Below, in pieces: positions 17,063-25,773 of a stretch of DNA of 64,000 bases. The stretch spans positions 1 to 64,000 of the forward strand of contig JAEYZG010000058.1 of assembly GCA_023428135.1 (NCBI GenBank), read 5' to 3'. Numbering within the stretch: the first letter of the stretch is position 1; every line of letters begins with the position of its first letter. Made by a program: the position numbers and the translations under genes. The DNA comes from Bacteroidota bacterium. GTDB taxonomy: Bacteria > Bacteroidota > Bacteroidia > Cytophagales > Cytophagaceae. The notes beneath the pieces were generated by a model. The model saw only the letters and a program-made list of their open reading frames with translations. It was not told where the DNA came from and did no database searches.

Positions 17063-18720
17063 AACGAGTAAGTTAGGCCACCCAATACGTTAATTCCTTT
17101 AACAGGATAGTACAAATATCTTTGATATTTTTTAGATAATATATTATTAAATTCCAAAAACGCAGAAAAAGCCGGTGAAAATCTATATTCAACCTTTAAA
17201 TTAAGATCTGTTATAGATTTTAGTTTTACGACTTCATTCTTTACAAAGTTTTTGGCTTTTAATCCACTAATATAGTAAATATCAACATTTATAAATATTT
17301 TTTTCTCCAAATTATACCTTCCGCTAAAAGAAGTATAAAATGAGGGTCTTTCCCAGGCATATTCAAAGTCGCTGACATTGTACCCATAGTAATTCAATTT
17401 GTACTCCACTAACAATTCCTTTGAAACATCATAAGATAGCTCCCCGGTCAACTGTGTAAGAGATGTATTTCCTTTGTCGTATAGGGTAACAAATCTTGAC
17501 GTATCAGGATTACCATTGTTGAAAAAATAGAGGTTTTTATAATTCTGATAAGAGAACCTTGCATTATAATTCAGTTTTCCAATAACATGACCTTTAGCTC
17601 CTACAAAAAACTCAATGGACTTGTTTGTGTGCAATATCGCAGCGTTATTCCCAAGATAAGGGTTATCATATACAAACTTCCTCAGTGTGTTCTTTTGCAT
17701 CTCCCCATCCAACCCGGCATAAGCAATCAATTGCTTGTCTACAACATCATACTCCGCTTTCAGATTAGGATATAGATGCACACCTTTCACAGATTTAACA
17801 GAATCATTTGTATAAGCTACATTGAATCCAAGATTTAGCCTTATTTTATCCATTACCATAGAATATGAAGGCTTCAGTATAAAAAATGCTCTGTTAACTT
17901 TACTTGAATCTTTTCTATTTGATAAAGAAAGTATCGCACCTACATTAACTTTCCTGTCTTCATCCAGTTTATAAACACCATTAAAGTCTGCAAGAAACTC
18001 ACCTTCTTTTGCTTTGAACCTGTCGCTCAAATGATAGTAATTTAATCCGAGATTATAACTGATCTGATTGGTTTTATCAAGGTTTTCAATGCCTGCATTG
18101 ACATTAAATAACTGATAGACCTGTTTTATATCTTGAAACTTCAATAGATTCTCATCACCACCATAATAGTTGAATCTCATTCTGGAATACCCAATACCTC
18201 CACTGATTACCTGATTTGAGGTAAAATATTTACCATAGGCTTCTGCCAGATTATCACTCATGCCTGATAGGGATTTGCCGACTGGACCATTTTTGGATGA
18301 GTAATGCTTATAATGAAGGCCGTAAAGATATTTCTCACTCCTCTTGCTGTTTATAAAAGCTTCCAGATAAGGCGTACCATAATTACCGAAACCTGCTTTC
18401 ACATAATTGCCATAAAACTTCTTTAAAGGTTCATCCGGCATCATGAGCAATTTTATCTTGCTAGGAAGGCTAGGTAAATTTAATTTCACCTCCTCAAGCT
18501 TATACTCCTGAGGCTTGGCCGGAGGTGTCTTCACATCAAAATGGACCTTCTCAAAGTTTCTGTTCGCTTCCGGCAGATCAAGCTTCCTTTCTTTTTCTAT
18601 GATTACGACCTTGTCTTCAATTTCGCCCTGACCAAAAGCAGTGTTAAAAAATGAAACAGCAACAGCAGAAATAACTGCTATTTTAAATGATCTCATAAAA
18701 GTCTTTTTTCCGTTATTCAT
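17059..18720 (-). CDS. outer-membrane beta-barrel protein (TonB-receptor-like, no plug)
   Basis: A 553-residue exported protein. The signal peptide ends near residue 30 (NTAFG), followed by a charged, proline-containing segment (LPEANRNFEKVHFDVKTPPAKP) and then about 450 residues of alternating strands typical of a receptor-type barrel (VKAGFGNYGTPYLEAFINS; VISGGIGYSRMRFNYYGG; NVLGGLTYSF at the end). I see no plug domain, so it is not a normal TonB-dependent transporter. It overlaps the upstream TPR gene by 8 bp and the downstream HU-SPOR gene by 4 bp, so the three products are probably made together. A second ATG at 18696 (MRSFKIAV) would shorten the signal and is a possible start. Function unknown. 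Confidence 0.78.
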   Translation of the reverse strand: MNNGKKTFMRSFKIAVISAVAVSFFNTAFGQGEIEDKVVIIEKERKLDLPEANRNFEKVHFDVKTPPAKPQEYKLEEVKLNLPSLPSKIKLLMMPDEPLKKFYGNYVKAGFGNYGTPYLEAFINSKRSEKYLYGLHYKHYSSKNGPVGKSLSGMSDNLAEAYGKYFTSNQVISGGIGYSRMRFNYYGGDENLLKFQDIKQVYQLFNVNAGIENLDKTNQISYNLGLNYYHLSDRFKAKEGEFLADFNGVYKLDEDRKVNVGAILSLSNRKDSSKVNRAFFILKPSYSMVMDKIRLNLGFNVAYTNDSVKSVKGVHLYPNLKAEYDVVDKQLIAYAGLDGEMQKNTLRKFVYDNPYLGNNAAILHTNKSIEFFVGAKGHVIGKLNYNARFSYQNYKNLYFFNNGNPDTSRFVTLYDKGNTSLTQLTGELSYDVSKELLVEYKLNYYGYNVSDFEYAWERPSFYTSFSGRYNLEKKIFINVDIYYISGLKAKNFVKNEVVKLKSITDLNLKVEYRFSPAFSAFLEFNNILSKKYQRYLYYPVKGINVLGGLTYSF

Positions 18721-21700
18721 TGCTCTTTCCCTCCTGTCCTTTTTCTACCTTTTCAGTTTCTTTCTCTTTCTCCTTTGATTCAAGTTCACTTAATCGCACC
18801 TTGGCTTTTTCTACAGTCTCTTTGTGAGGTGACTTTTCTATAATTGACTTCAATGTAGCTTTAGCCTGAAACAACTCGTTCAAGGCAACAAAATTTTCTG
18901 CTATAAGTAAAAATGAACGTCCGAGCCAATCATCGTAAATCGAGAAATTGTTATTCAGATCATATAAGGTTTCAAGAGACTGCTTATACTTTTTGTCATT
19001 GTATTGAATCTTTGCAATGAGGTATTGAGCCTCTGCTGCATTGATATCTTTAGCAGCATTAATTGTCTGAATGAAATGATCTACAGCTTTCTCGTTTTCT
19101 CCTTTAGCCATTGCGATCTTGCCTTGATAGAGCATCGCTTTGCTTTCTGCATCCAGTGTAGAATTACCTTGTTTCAGAATTTCAGAAGTATAATAAAGCG
19201 CAGAGTCATATTTTTGTGTATTGTAATAAGCATCTACAAGGCCAACATTTGCAATAGACCTATCTTTCTTTCCTCTTGCCTGAGAAAGCAGAATCTGATA
19301 ATAATTTTTCGCTGACTGATAATCCTTATTTAAAAGACTTAGATCTGCAAGTCTTTGGATTGCTTTGTTATAATAACTGCTTGCTCTGTCTTCAATAACT
19401 TTTTTATAATATTCAATTGCACTTTGCAATTCGTTTTGTCTGTAGTAAGACTCAGCCATATAATACTGAGCTTCTTTTACATTAGGGTTGTCGGGATTTC
19501 CGCTGATAAAAGTCAGAAATGACTGAATTGCCTGAGGGTACTTTTGATTGTTGTAAAGAGCCTTTGCGTTTTCAAATTCAAGAACTGTTAAAGAAGCTGA
19601 TTCTTTATTGTCCGGATTGTATTCTTTGAACTTAGCAAGTATCGCAGGAAACTCTTCTTCTCTACCTGCTGCTGCAAGGGCTTCCTGGATTCCTTTAAGT
19701 GCATTTTGTGATTCTTCATGGGTAGGGAGATTATCTAATATGTATTGATAATCACGAATCGCTTTTTCATAATCTTTCAGGTTAAAATATGCCGTTGCTC
19801 TTCTGCTATAGGCATATGGAGCATATGGACTCCCTGGTTTTATGCCGATCAAAGCACTGTAGGCCTTTACAGCATCATTGTTTTCACCTGTCTGAAGCTC
19901 CAGTTGTCCTTCCTGGAATAACGCGTCATCATAGTATAAAGAATTAGGGTAACGCTTTATTACAGCCTCAAAATTTGTCTTTGCATCCAAAATCTCTCCT
20001 AAATTCATTTTTACCAGACCACGCTGATAATAGGCATAATCAATATCAGAACTCTTATCTGCAACAGCCTCATCGTAGTATTTTATTGCCTGCTCGTATT
20101 GCTTTGTTACATAATACAAATCAGCCAATCGCAGCAAAGCATCATTGTAGTTTTGTTTATTTTTATCGCCTTTTATTTTATCTACATAAGCTCTGAAATG
20201 AGGCAATGCTTTGTCAAATTGTTTGGTGTTATAATAGGCATATCCTATTCCATATCTTGACTTCAGATAATATTCGTTATCATCTTTACTATTGGTAAAT
20301 ACAGCAGCATAAGCATTTATGGCTGCATTATAATCTTTCAGGTATGATAAAGCTTCACCTTTCCAGAAGTTTGCATAAATCACATAATCCTTATTAATAG
20401 GATATTCCAATGACCTGTTAAACATATCAATTGCTTCCTGAAAGTTGTTATTATTCAACAGCTCGGTTCCTTTCAAAAAAGTTACAATTTGATAGGTAGC
20501 ATTTATTCTAAGGCTTCTGGATTTAAGACCTTCGATGTATGAGATTGCATCAGAGTAGTCTTTGGTTTTTAATAATGACTCACTAAGTATTTCTGTTGCT
20601 TCTGGAACATGGGTGCTTGTAGGATAATTCTTCAAAAATTCTTTTAAGGCTGGAATTGCTTCAGTATATCTTTCAAGATCAAAATTTACTTTGCCATAAT
20701 TAAATAAAGCTTCTTTCTGAATATCCTTGTTAAGATTACTTTTTCTAGCCTGATTAAAAGCCGTAACAGCGAAGTCTTTCTTTCCGGTTTGTAAATAAGA
20801 AACCCCAAGATAATATGCACTTGCCTGGGAGATGGAGTCATTACCTATTGCCAGTCCTTTAAAGTTTTCAGCAGCATCCTCATATTGTCCATTCTTGAAT
20901 TGAGAATAGGATAATCTGTATTGAATCTCAGGATTTGCTTTTACCTTAGCTGTGCGGATGTATTTAGAAAAATTCTCCTCAGCTTTCTTATAATCTTCTT
21001 TTCTAAAATAAGCCTCACCTGTCAACAGGTAAAATTCATCTGCGTTCTGAATGTCCTGCTTACTGTTTGTAACAGTTCCTGCATATGCTATCAACTGGTC
21101 CAGCTCGCCCTTTTTATAATAGATATTTACTATCATATACGGCACTAACGGTTTATATGAATCGTTTTCCTCTGCTTTCTTTAAATCAGCTAAAGCGGCA
21201 TCATATTCACCATTTCTGAACTCAAGATAACCGGCATAGTAACTGGCAGCATAAGTATACTTGTGCTTTCCTCCCTTGATTTTATTAAACAGCGGAGCTG
21301 CTTTATCAAAAGCTTTCACATTTAAATAGGAATAAGCCAGTTTAAAATTAGCATCAAGCTGCTGCTCTTCATTCAGATTATCATGATTTACCTTTTCAAA
21401 ATATTGTATTGCTTTCTCATACTTCTTGCCGTTATAATAGAAAGTAGCAAGATCAAAATGAGCTAGAGAAGCCTTTGCGTGATATGGATATTTTGAAATG
21501 AATTGCTTGTAGAGCGGTTCTGCATCAGGATTAAAGAGGTTCAAGGCAGAAAAGGCTATATAATATTCTGCATCTATGGTTTTCAGGTCATTTATTCCCT
21601 GACCTACGTATTTCTCAAATGCATTGCGGGCGGCGGCATATTTTTCTTTATCTAAAAGCTCCACCCCGTCTCTGAATAACTGGTCATAAGAAACTTTGAC

Positions 21701-21772
21701 CATTGTATTCTGAGCACTCATAAAAAGAGGAGTCAGGAGTATAAAAGAAAAAATTAAAAGTTTTTTCAGCAT
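18713..21772 (-). CDS. large periplasmic TPR-repeat protein
   Basis: A 1019-residue protein with a signal peptide (residues 1-20, cut after MSAQ) and TPR/Sel1-like helical repeats along nearly its entire length; examples are AYYQRGLVKMNLGEILDAKTNF, ALFQEGQLELQTGENNDAVKAY and AQYYMAESYYRQNELQSAIEYY. The C-terminus is a short charged coiled segment (about 990-1019, ESKEKEKETEKVEKG). It resembles a stretched version of periplasmic scaffold proteins that hold outer-membrane or division machines. It is the first gene of an operon running through the barrel, HU-SPOR, tonB, folC and trmB. A perfect 16-bp-arm palindrome lies upstream at 21826-21859 and may control it. The partner is unknown. Confidence 0.8.
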   Translation of the reverse strand: MLKKLLIFSFILLTPLFMSAQNTMVKVSYDQLFRDGVELLDKEKYAAARNAFEKYVGQGINDLKTIDAEYYIAFSALNLFNPDAEPLYKQFISKYPYHAKASLAHFDLATFYYNGKKYEKAIQYFEKVNHDNLNEEQQLDANFKLAYSYLNVKAFDKAAPLFNKIKGGKHKYTYAASYYAGYLEFRNGEYDAALADLKKAEENDSYKPLVPYMIVNIYYKKGELDQLIAYAGTVTNSKQDIQNADEFYLLTGEAYFRKEDYKKAEENFSKYIRTAKVKANPEIQYRLSYSQFKNGQYEDAAENFKGLAIGNDSISQASAYYLGVSYLQTGKKDFAVTAFNQARKSNLNKDIQKEALFNYGKVNFDLERYTEAIPALKEFLKNYPTSTHVPEATEILSESLLKTKDYSDAISYIEGLKSRSLRINATYQIVTFLKGTELLNNNNFQEAIDMFNRSLEYPINKDYVIYANFWKGEALSYLKDYNAAINAYAAVFTNSKDDNEYYLKSRYGIGYAYYNTKQFDKALPHFRAYVDKIKGDKNKQNYNDALLRLADLYYVTKQYEQAIKYYDEAVADKSSDIDYAYYQRGLVKMNLGEILDAKTNFEAVIKRYPNSLYYDDALFQEGQLELQTGENNDAVKAYSALIGIKPGSPYAPYAYSRRATAYFNLKDYEKAIRDYQYILDNLPTHEESQNALKGIQEALAAAGREEEFPAILAKFKEYNPDNKESASLTVLEFENAKALYNNQKYPQAIQSFLTFISGNPDNPNVKEAQYYMAESYYRQNELQSAIEYYKKVIEDRASSYYNKAIQRLADLSLLNKDYQSAKNYYQILLSQARGKKDRSIANVGLVDAYYNTQKYDSALYYTSEILKQGNSTLDAESKAMLYQGKIAMAKGENEKAVDHFIQTINAAKDINAAEAQYLIAKIQYNDKKYKQSLETLYDLNNNFSIYDDWLGRSFLLIAENFVALNELFQAKATLKSIIEKSPHKETVEKAKVRLSELESKEKEKETEKVEKGQEGKSNE

Positions 21773-21825
21773 AGTGCCTTATTTAATAAAACCAATATGA
21801 ATTTTTAAAGCGTAAACGGTATTAT

Positions 21826-21859
21826 TTCAATTTTTATTTTTGTAAAAATAAAAATTGAA
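21826..21859. repeat. perfect A/T palindrome with 16-bp arms
   Basis: Arms 21826-21841 and 21844-21859 are exact reverse complements separated by two bases (GT). It lies in the 131-bp gap between holA (ending at 21904) and the start of the TPR gene (21772), both minus strand. It could be a weak holA terminator, but the stem has only one G/C pair per end and a 2-base loop, so a protein operator or cruciform site is also possible. Confidence 0.55.
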
Positions 21860-21903
21860 TCTGATCATTAAAATTAAAAACGGATTAATTACCTGTTTTT
21901 GAA

Positions 21904-22926
21904 TTAGTGCAGAATTTTAAAAACAAGTTCTTTCAAAATATCCCCCTCTCCAACACTCACATTATCGACTCCTTTTAACATCAGATCTGCCTGACGAATG
22001 TAATGAATGATGTTAATGACCTTTTGCGGAGGATAACTCTTGGCCGCAGCAATATAGTCTTTAACAAAGAATGGATTCACTCCCAGCAACTTTGCAAGCC
22101 CTCCTTCGGACTTATCTTCGGCAGCATGAATCATGAGAACCTTCGTATAGAAATTGAACAAAGTAACAATTATTGGAATTGCCGGATTGCTTTTAGGATC
22201 AGCCTCAAAATATTTAAGGATCCGGTTAGCTTTAAGAACATCTCTCTTAATTAAAGTATTCTGAAGCTCAAATACATTGTACTCTTTGCTAATCCCAACA
22301 TACTTCTCAACAAGAGCTTCATCTATGACTACCTTTTCCTTTAAATTGATAAGAAGCTTGTCTATTTCATTGGCAATCCTGCTCAGGTTGTTACCAATAT
22401 ACTCGCTGATCATGCCCGCAGCTCTTGGGTTAACCTTAAATCCTTTATCAGTAAAATATCCTTCTACCCATTCCGGAATTTTGTTATCATAAAGCTTTTT
22501 GGAATTGACGAATACAGTATGTTTTTCAAGACTTTTACCAATTGCTTTTCTGCCATCAACAGTTTTATATTTATGGCAAAACACTAACACCGTTGATGCC
22601 AGAGGATTCTGAATATAGGCATCAAGTAGCTTATCTCCCGCTTCTTTACCCAAATCAGAAATTTCCTGAGCTTCTTTTACGATAACAACCTGCTTATCAG
22701 AAAACATAGGAAACTTTCTTGCATTTTGCATTACAGTACTGATGTTAACATCTTTACCATACAAAATTGTCTGATTAAAGCCTTTCTCTGATTCATTAAG
22801 ACAGTTTTTCTCAATAAAATCAGAGATTGTGTCTATGAAATAAGGCTCTTCTCCTTGCAGAAAATAAACCGGAGCATATTTCCCGTTTTTAAGATCTTTA
22901 ATTACACTCTCAGGACTTACAGCCAC
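21904..22926 (-). CDS. holA: DNA polymerase III subunit delta
   Basis: A 340-residue AAA+ fold protein, the clamp-loader subunit that opens the beta clamp. The N-terminal PVYFLQGEEPYFIDTISDFIE is the family start, and the mid-region YVGISKEYNVFELQNTLIKRD and the helical collar to the end fit HolA; as expected for delta there is no functional Walker A motif. Length is normal. It is a minus-strand gene divergent from tyrS, with 137 bp between the starts. It is probably separate from the TPR operon because of the gap and the palindrome downstream. Confidence 0.93.
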   Translation of the reverse strand: MAVSPESVIKDLKNGKYAPVYFLQGEEPYFIDTISDFIEKNCLNESEKGFNQTILYGKDVNISTVMQNARKFPMFSDKQVVIVKEAQEISDLGKEAGDKLLDAYIQNPLASTVLVFCHKYKTVDGRKAIGKSLEKHTVFVNSKKLYDNKIPEWVEGYFTDKGFKVNPRAAGMISEYIGNNLSRIANEIDKLLINLKEKVVIDEALVEKYVGISKEYNVFELQNTLIKRDVLKANRILKYFEADPKSNPAIPIIVTLFNFYTKVLMIHAAEDKSEGGLAKLLGVNPFFVKDYIAAAKSYPPQKVINIIHYIRQADLMLKGVDNVSVGEGDILKELVFKILH

Positions 22927-23037
22927 GATCTGAATATTTTATTTTAACTGTTAAAGTTAAGTAATTTTTAATAACAGAGCCTAAATTATTATTATGACAT
23001 TTACTGTTTGGCCACTTCAGGAATCAATTGATTTTCC

Positions 23038-23045
23038 TATCTTTG
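23038..23045 (+). promoter_or_regulatory. candidate -7 box (TATCTTTG) for tyrS
   Basis: Exact match to the Bacteroidota -7 consensus TAnnTTTG, 18 bases before the tyrS ATG. No good -33 TTG lies 19-21 bp upstream, so only the -7 part is supported, and the leader would be very short. Confidence 0.35.
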
Positions 23046-23063
23046 CGGTCTTTTAATATCTGA

Positions 23064-24344
23064 ATGATGAAAAATTTTGTTGAAGAACTTAAATGGAGAG
23101 GCATGGTGCACGATATCATGCCAGGGACGGAAGAACTTCTGAATAAAGGAATTACAGCGGGTTACATAGGTTTTGATCCTACTGCATCGTCACTTACAGT
23201 AGGTAATCTTGTTCAGGTGATGATCCTTGTTCACTTTCAAAACGCAGGTCATAAACCTGTTGCTCTGGTTGGAGGTGCTACCGGAATGATCGGAGATCCA
23301 AGCGGTAAGTCGGAAGAGCGCAAACTGCTATCGGAAGAAACGCTAACTCATAATCAGAACTGTGTAAAAAAACAGCTGTCGAAGTTTCTTTCTTTTACAG
23401 GGGAAAATGCCGCAGAGGTAGTTAACAACTATGACTGGTTTAAAGATTTTAGTTTTATAGGCTTTTTAAGAGATGTTGGAAAACATCTGACCGTTAATTA
23501 CATGATGTCGAAAGAGTCTGTAAAGAAGAGACTTGAAACCGGTATTTCTTTTACTGAGTTTTCTTACCAGTTGCTTCAAGGCTATGATTACCTTCACTTA
23601 TACAAGAATAAAAACTGCCGTCTTCAAATGGGAGGTTCTGATCAGTGGGGCAATATTACTGCAGGAACTGAACTTGTAAGAAGAATGGAAGGAGGAGAAG
23701 CTTTTGCATTGACCACCCCTTTACTGACTAAAGCGGATGGTACCAAGTTTGGAAAGTCTGAAGGAGGTAATATCTGGTTAGATCCTGCGATGACCTCCCC
23801 TTATAAGTTTTATCAGTTTTGGCTTAATAGTGCTGATGATGATGCCAAAAAATTCATTAGAATTTTCACATTAAAGACTAAAGAAGATATAGAAGCATTG
23901 GAGAAAGAGCATGAAACTGCTCCTCATTTGAGAATACTTCAAAAGGCTTTGGCTGAAGAAATAACAACACGTGTACATTCCAAAGAGGATTATATTACCG
24001 CTGTTAAAGCTTCCGAAATACTATTCGGCAAGTCTACAACAGAAGATCTTGAAAGTCTGGATGAAGACACACTATTGTCAGTATTTGAAGGGGTACCTCA
24101 GGTAGAAATAACTAAAGATTTGCTGGCAGAAACACCTACTATTACAGATTTACTTTCAGTTGCTACCGGAAATGTAATTTTCACATCTAAAGGAGAGGCA
24201 AGAAAAATGATAACAGGTGGTGGGGTAAGTATTAATAAAATAAAAATCGAGTCGGAACAACGGATTGATTATAAATTACTTCAGGACAAATATCTGCTTA
24301 TTCAAAAAGGAAAGAAAAATTATTTCCTTTTAAAAGTAAATTAA
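23064..24344 (+). CDS. tyrS: tyrosyl-tRNA synthetase
   Basis: A 426-residue class I aminoacyl-tRNA synthetase charging tRNA-Tyr. The HIGH-type site appears as DPTASSLTVGNLVQ, the tyrosine pocket includes YQLLQGYDYLHLY and GGSDQWGNITAG, and the KMSKS-type loop is KADGTKFGKSEGGN. The C-terminal S4-like RNA-binding domain (RKMITGGGVSINKIKI) is complete. Two adjacent ATG codons (23064 and 23067) could start it. It is a single-gene unit ended by the hairpin at 24351-24375. Confidence 0.97.
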   Translation: MMKNFVEELKWRGMVHDIMPGTEELLNKGITAGYIGFDPTASSLTVGNLVQVMILVHFQNAGHKPVALVGGATGMIGDPSGKSEERKLLSEETLTHNQNCVKKQLSKFLSFTGENAAEVVNNYDWFKDFSFIGFLRDVGKHLTVNYMMSKESVKKRLETGISFTEFSYQLLQGYDYLHLYKNKNCRLQMGGSDQWGNITAGTELVRRMEGGEAFALTTPLLTKADGTKFGKSEGGNIWLDPAMTSPYKFYQFWLNSADDDAKKFIRIFTLKTKEDIEALEKEHETAPHLRILQKALAEEITTRVHSKEDYITAVKASEILFGKSTTEDLESLDEDTLLSVFEGVPQVEITKDLLAETPTITDLLSVATGNVIFTSKGEARKMITGGGVSINKIKIESEQRIDYKLLQDKYLLIQKGKKNYFLLKVN

Positions 24345-24350
24345 AAAAAC

Positions 24351-24380
24351 AAAAGTCCCGGAATTCGGGACTTTTATTTT
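24351..24380. terminator. bidirectional terminator between tyrS and a secreted-protein gene
   Basis: Perfect 10-bp stem (24351-24360 with 24366-24375), 5-base loop, T-rich tail on both sides. It ends tyrS on the plus strand and the gene at 24381-24830 on the minus strand. Confidence 0.85.
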
Positions 24381-24830
24381 TTAGTGACCAGCTTCAGCTT
24401 TCTTTATAATCTCTTCAAAAAACATAATAGACCAGATAATATTGCCTTTATCTGCATATGGAATTATATCATCTAAGGTATTTTGTACTGCAACAAGGTA
24501 GGTTCCTTTATTTTTCACTTCTTTCTCAACGTGCTCAAGATTCAAAGGTGTTTCAGGAATCCCCATTTCTTTCAGAGTCGCTCCTGGCTTAGATTGTAAT
24601 GCCAGATAAGGAACAACTTCTGTAAGGATTTTAATTCTTTCCATGTATAGCTGAGTAAGCTCTAGTTTTCCAAGACCTTTCAACTCATCTTCGGTATGGT
24701 ATTTAGTCAGTTTCGCATCAGCACTTACATAAGTATAAGATGATGATTTTGATTTTGATTTGTCGTTCTGTGCGGAAACGGATGAAATTGCAATATAAGC
24801 TAGGGCGGCAATTATAAAATGTTTCTTCAT
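24381..24830 (-). CDS. secreted protein of unknown function
   Basis: A 149-residue protein with a signal peptide (residues 1-20, SSVSAQ) and a mostly helical mature part that I do not recognise. A serine/lysine stretch (NDKSKSKSSSYTYVSA) follows the signal, then helices LGKLELTQLYMERIKILTEVV, VEKEVKNKGTYLVAVQNTLDD and a C-terminal helix. No cysteine or catalytic motif is obvious. It is a single gene sharing the terminator with tyrS; the gap to the patatin gene downstream is its own 166-bp upstream region reversed in order, so it is not clearly part of another operon. Confidence 0.7.
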   Translation of the reverse strand: MKKHFIIAALAYIAISSVSAQNDKSKSKSSSYTYVSADAKLTKYHTEDELKGLGKLELTQLYMERIKILTEVVPYLALQSKPGATLKEMGIPETPLNLEHVEKEVKNKGTYLVAVQNTLDDIIPYADKGNIIWSIMFFEEIIKKAEAGH

Positions 24831-24996
24831 ATCCTAAGATTGGATTTTTTTGCTTATCAAATATCCTAATAATTCACTTTTAATTCAAATAAAAACTGAA
24901 AAAATCCAAAACCTATAATTATTCAATACAGGCTGGATTGGATAATAACTGTAATATAAACTTTACTTTTTTAAATAATAAAAATTTACTCGTTTA

Positions 24997-25773
24997 CTAA
25001 GGTTTCTGTTTTAGAAAGGTCTCTATTTTTTCATTTTTACAAATCGTTTCTAAAGCACTTTCATATCCGATATTAAAAATTTCTTCCGCTTTACCCAAAT
25101 CAAAAATTCTATATTTACACAAGGCTTGCGGTTCGATAACCAAATCACAATAATCTTTCCTTGGTTTGACGTTACAACCAACTGCCAGATTAAAAGTTCT
25201 TTCCACCATCGATTTTATGGATGTAACTTCAAAACTGGGATTATTAGGATTCACGTGAGCGCCAATCAGGAAATCCACTTTACCAATAAGAGGTTCAACG
25301 GGCAAATTATTAATAACTCCCCCATCAACAAGTCTTTTTTCGCCATAAACAAAAGGAGCAAAAAGCAATGGAATACAAGCAGATGCAAGTATTGGCTCAA
25401 TCAGATTTCCACTGTCAAAATATATAGTTTTCCCTTCTTTTAAATCGGCTGCGGATATAAATAGCTTTATTTTAAGTTCTTCAAAAGTCAGACAAGGAAG
25501 ATAAAGTTTATAAATTGGAATCAGCCTTTGCATATTTAAGAGTCCAAATTTGCTCCAGGCTGGTCTGAAATACTTAAACATTCTGGGTTTTAAAAGTGTC
25601 GCAAGAATTTGCTCAGGTTTCAGTCCTGCAGCATATAATGCTCCGACAATTGCTCCTGAACTTACACCAGAAATCATATCTGGCTTTAATCCTTTTTCCT
25701 CTAATGCCTTTAAAATTCCAAGATGAGCAATCCCCCTTGCTCCTCCGCCGGAAAGTGTCAATCCGATTTTCAT
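24997..25773 (-). CDS. patatin-like phospholipase family protein
   Basis: A 258-residue cytoplasmic acyl hydrolase of the patatin/RssA type. The oxyanion motif GGGARGIAHLGIL (near residue 9), the nucleophile elbow GVSSGAIVGA and the Asp of VDGGVINNLPV complete the Ser-Asp dyad. No signal peptide or membrane segment is present. The start codon touches the stop codon of the MBL-fold gene upstream (zero gap), so the two are very probably translated from one message. The family includes phospholipases and lysophospholipases; the substrate here is not shown. Confidence 0.9.
   Translation of the reverse strand: MKIGLTLSGGGARGIAHLGILKALEEKGLKPDMISGVSSGAIVGALYAAGLKPEQILATLLKPRMFKYFRPAWSKFGLLNMQRLIPIYKLYLPCLTFEELKIKLFISAADLKEGKTIYFDSGNLIEPILASACIPLLFAPFVYGEKRLVDGGVINNLPVEPLIGKVDFLIGAHVNPNNPSFEVTSIKSMVERTFNLAVGCNVKPRKDYCDLVIEPQALCKYRIFDLGKAEEIFNIGYESALETICKNEKIETFLKQKP

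Noticed and set aside
24840..24910. Inverted repeat TTGGATTTTTT / AAAAAATCCAA
   Set aside because: The arms are 49 bp apart and AT-rich; likely chance.
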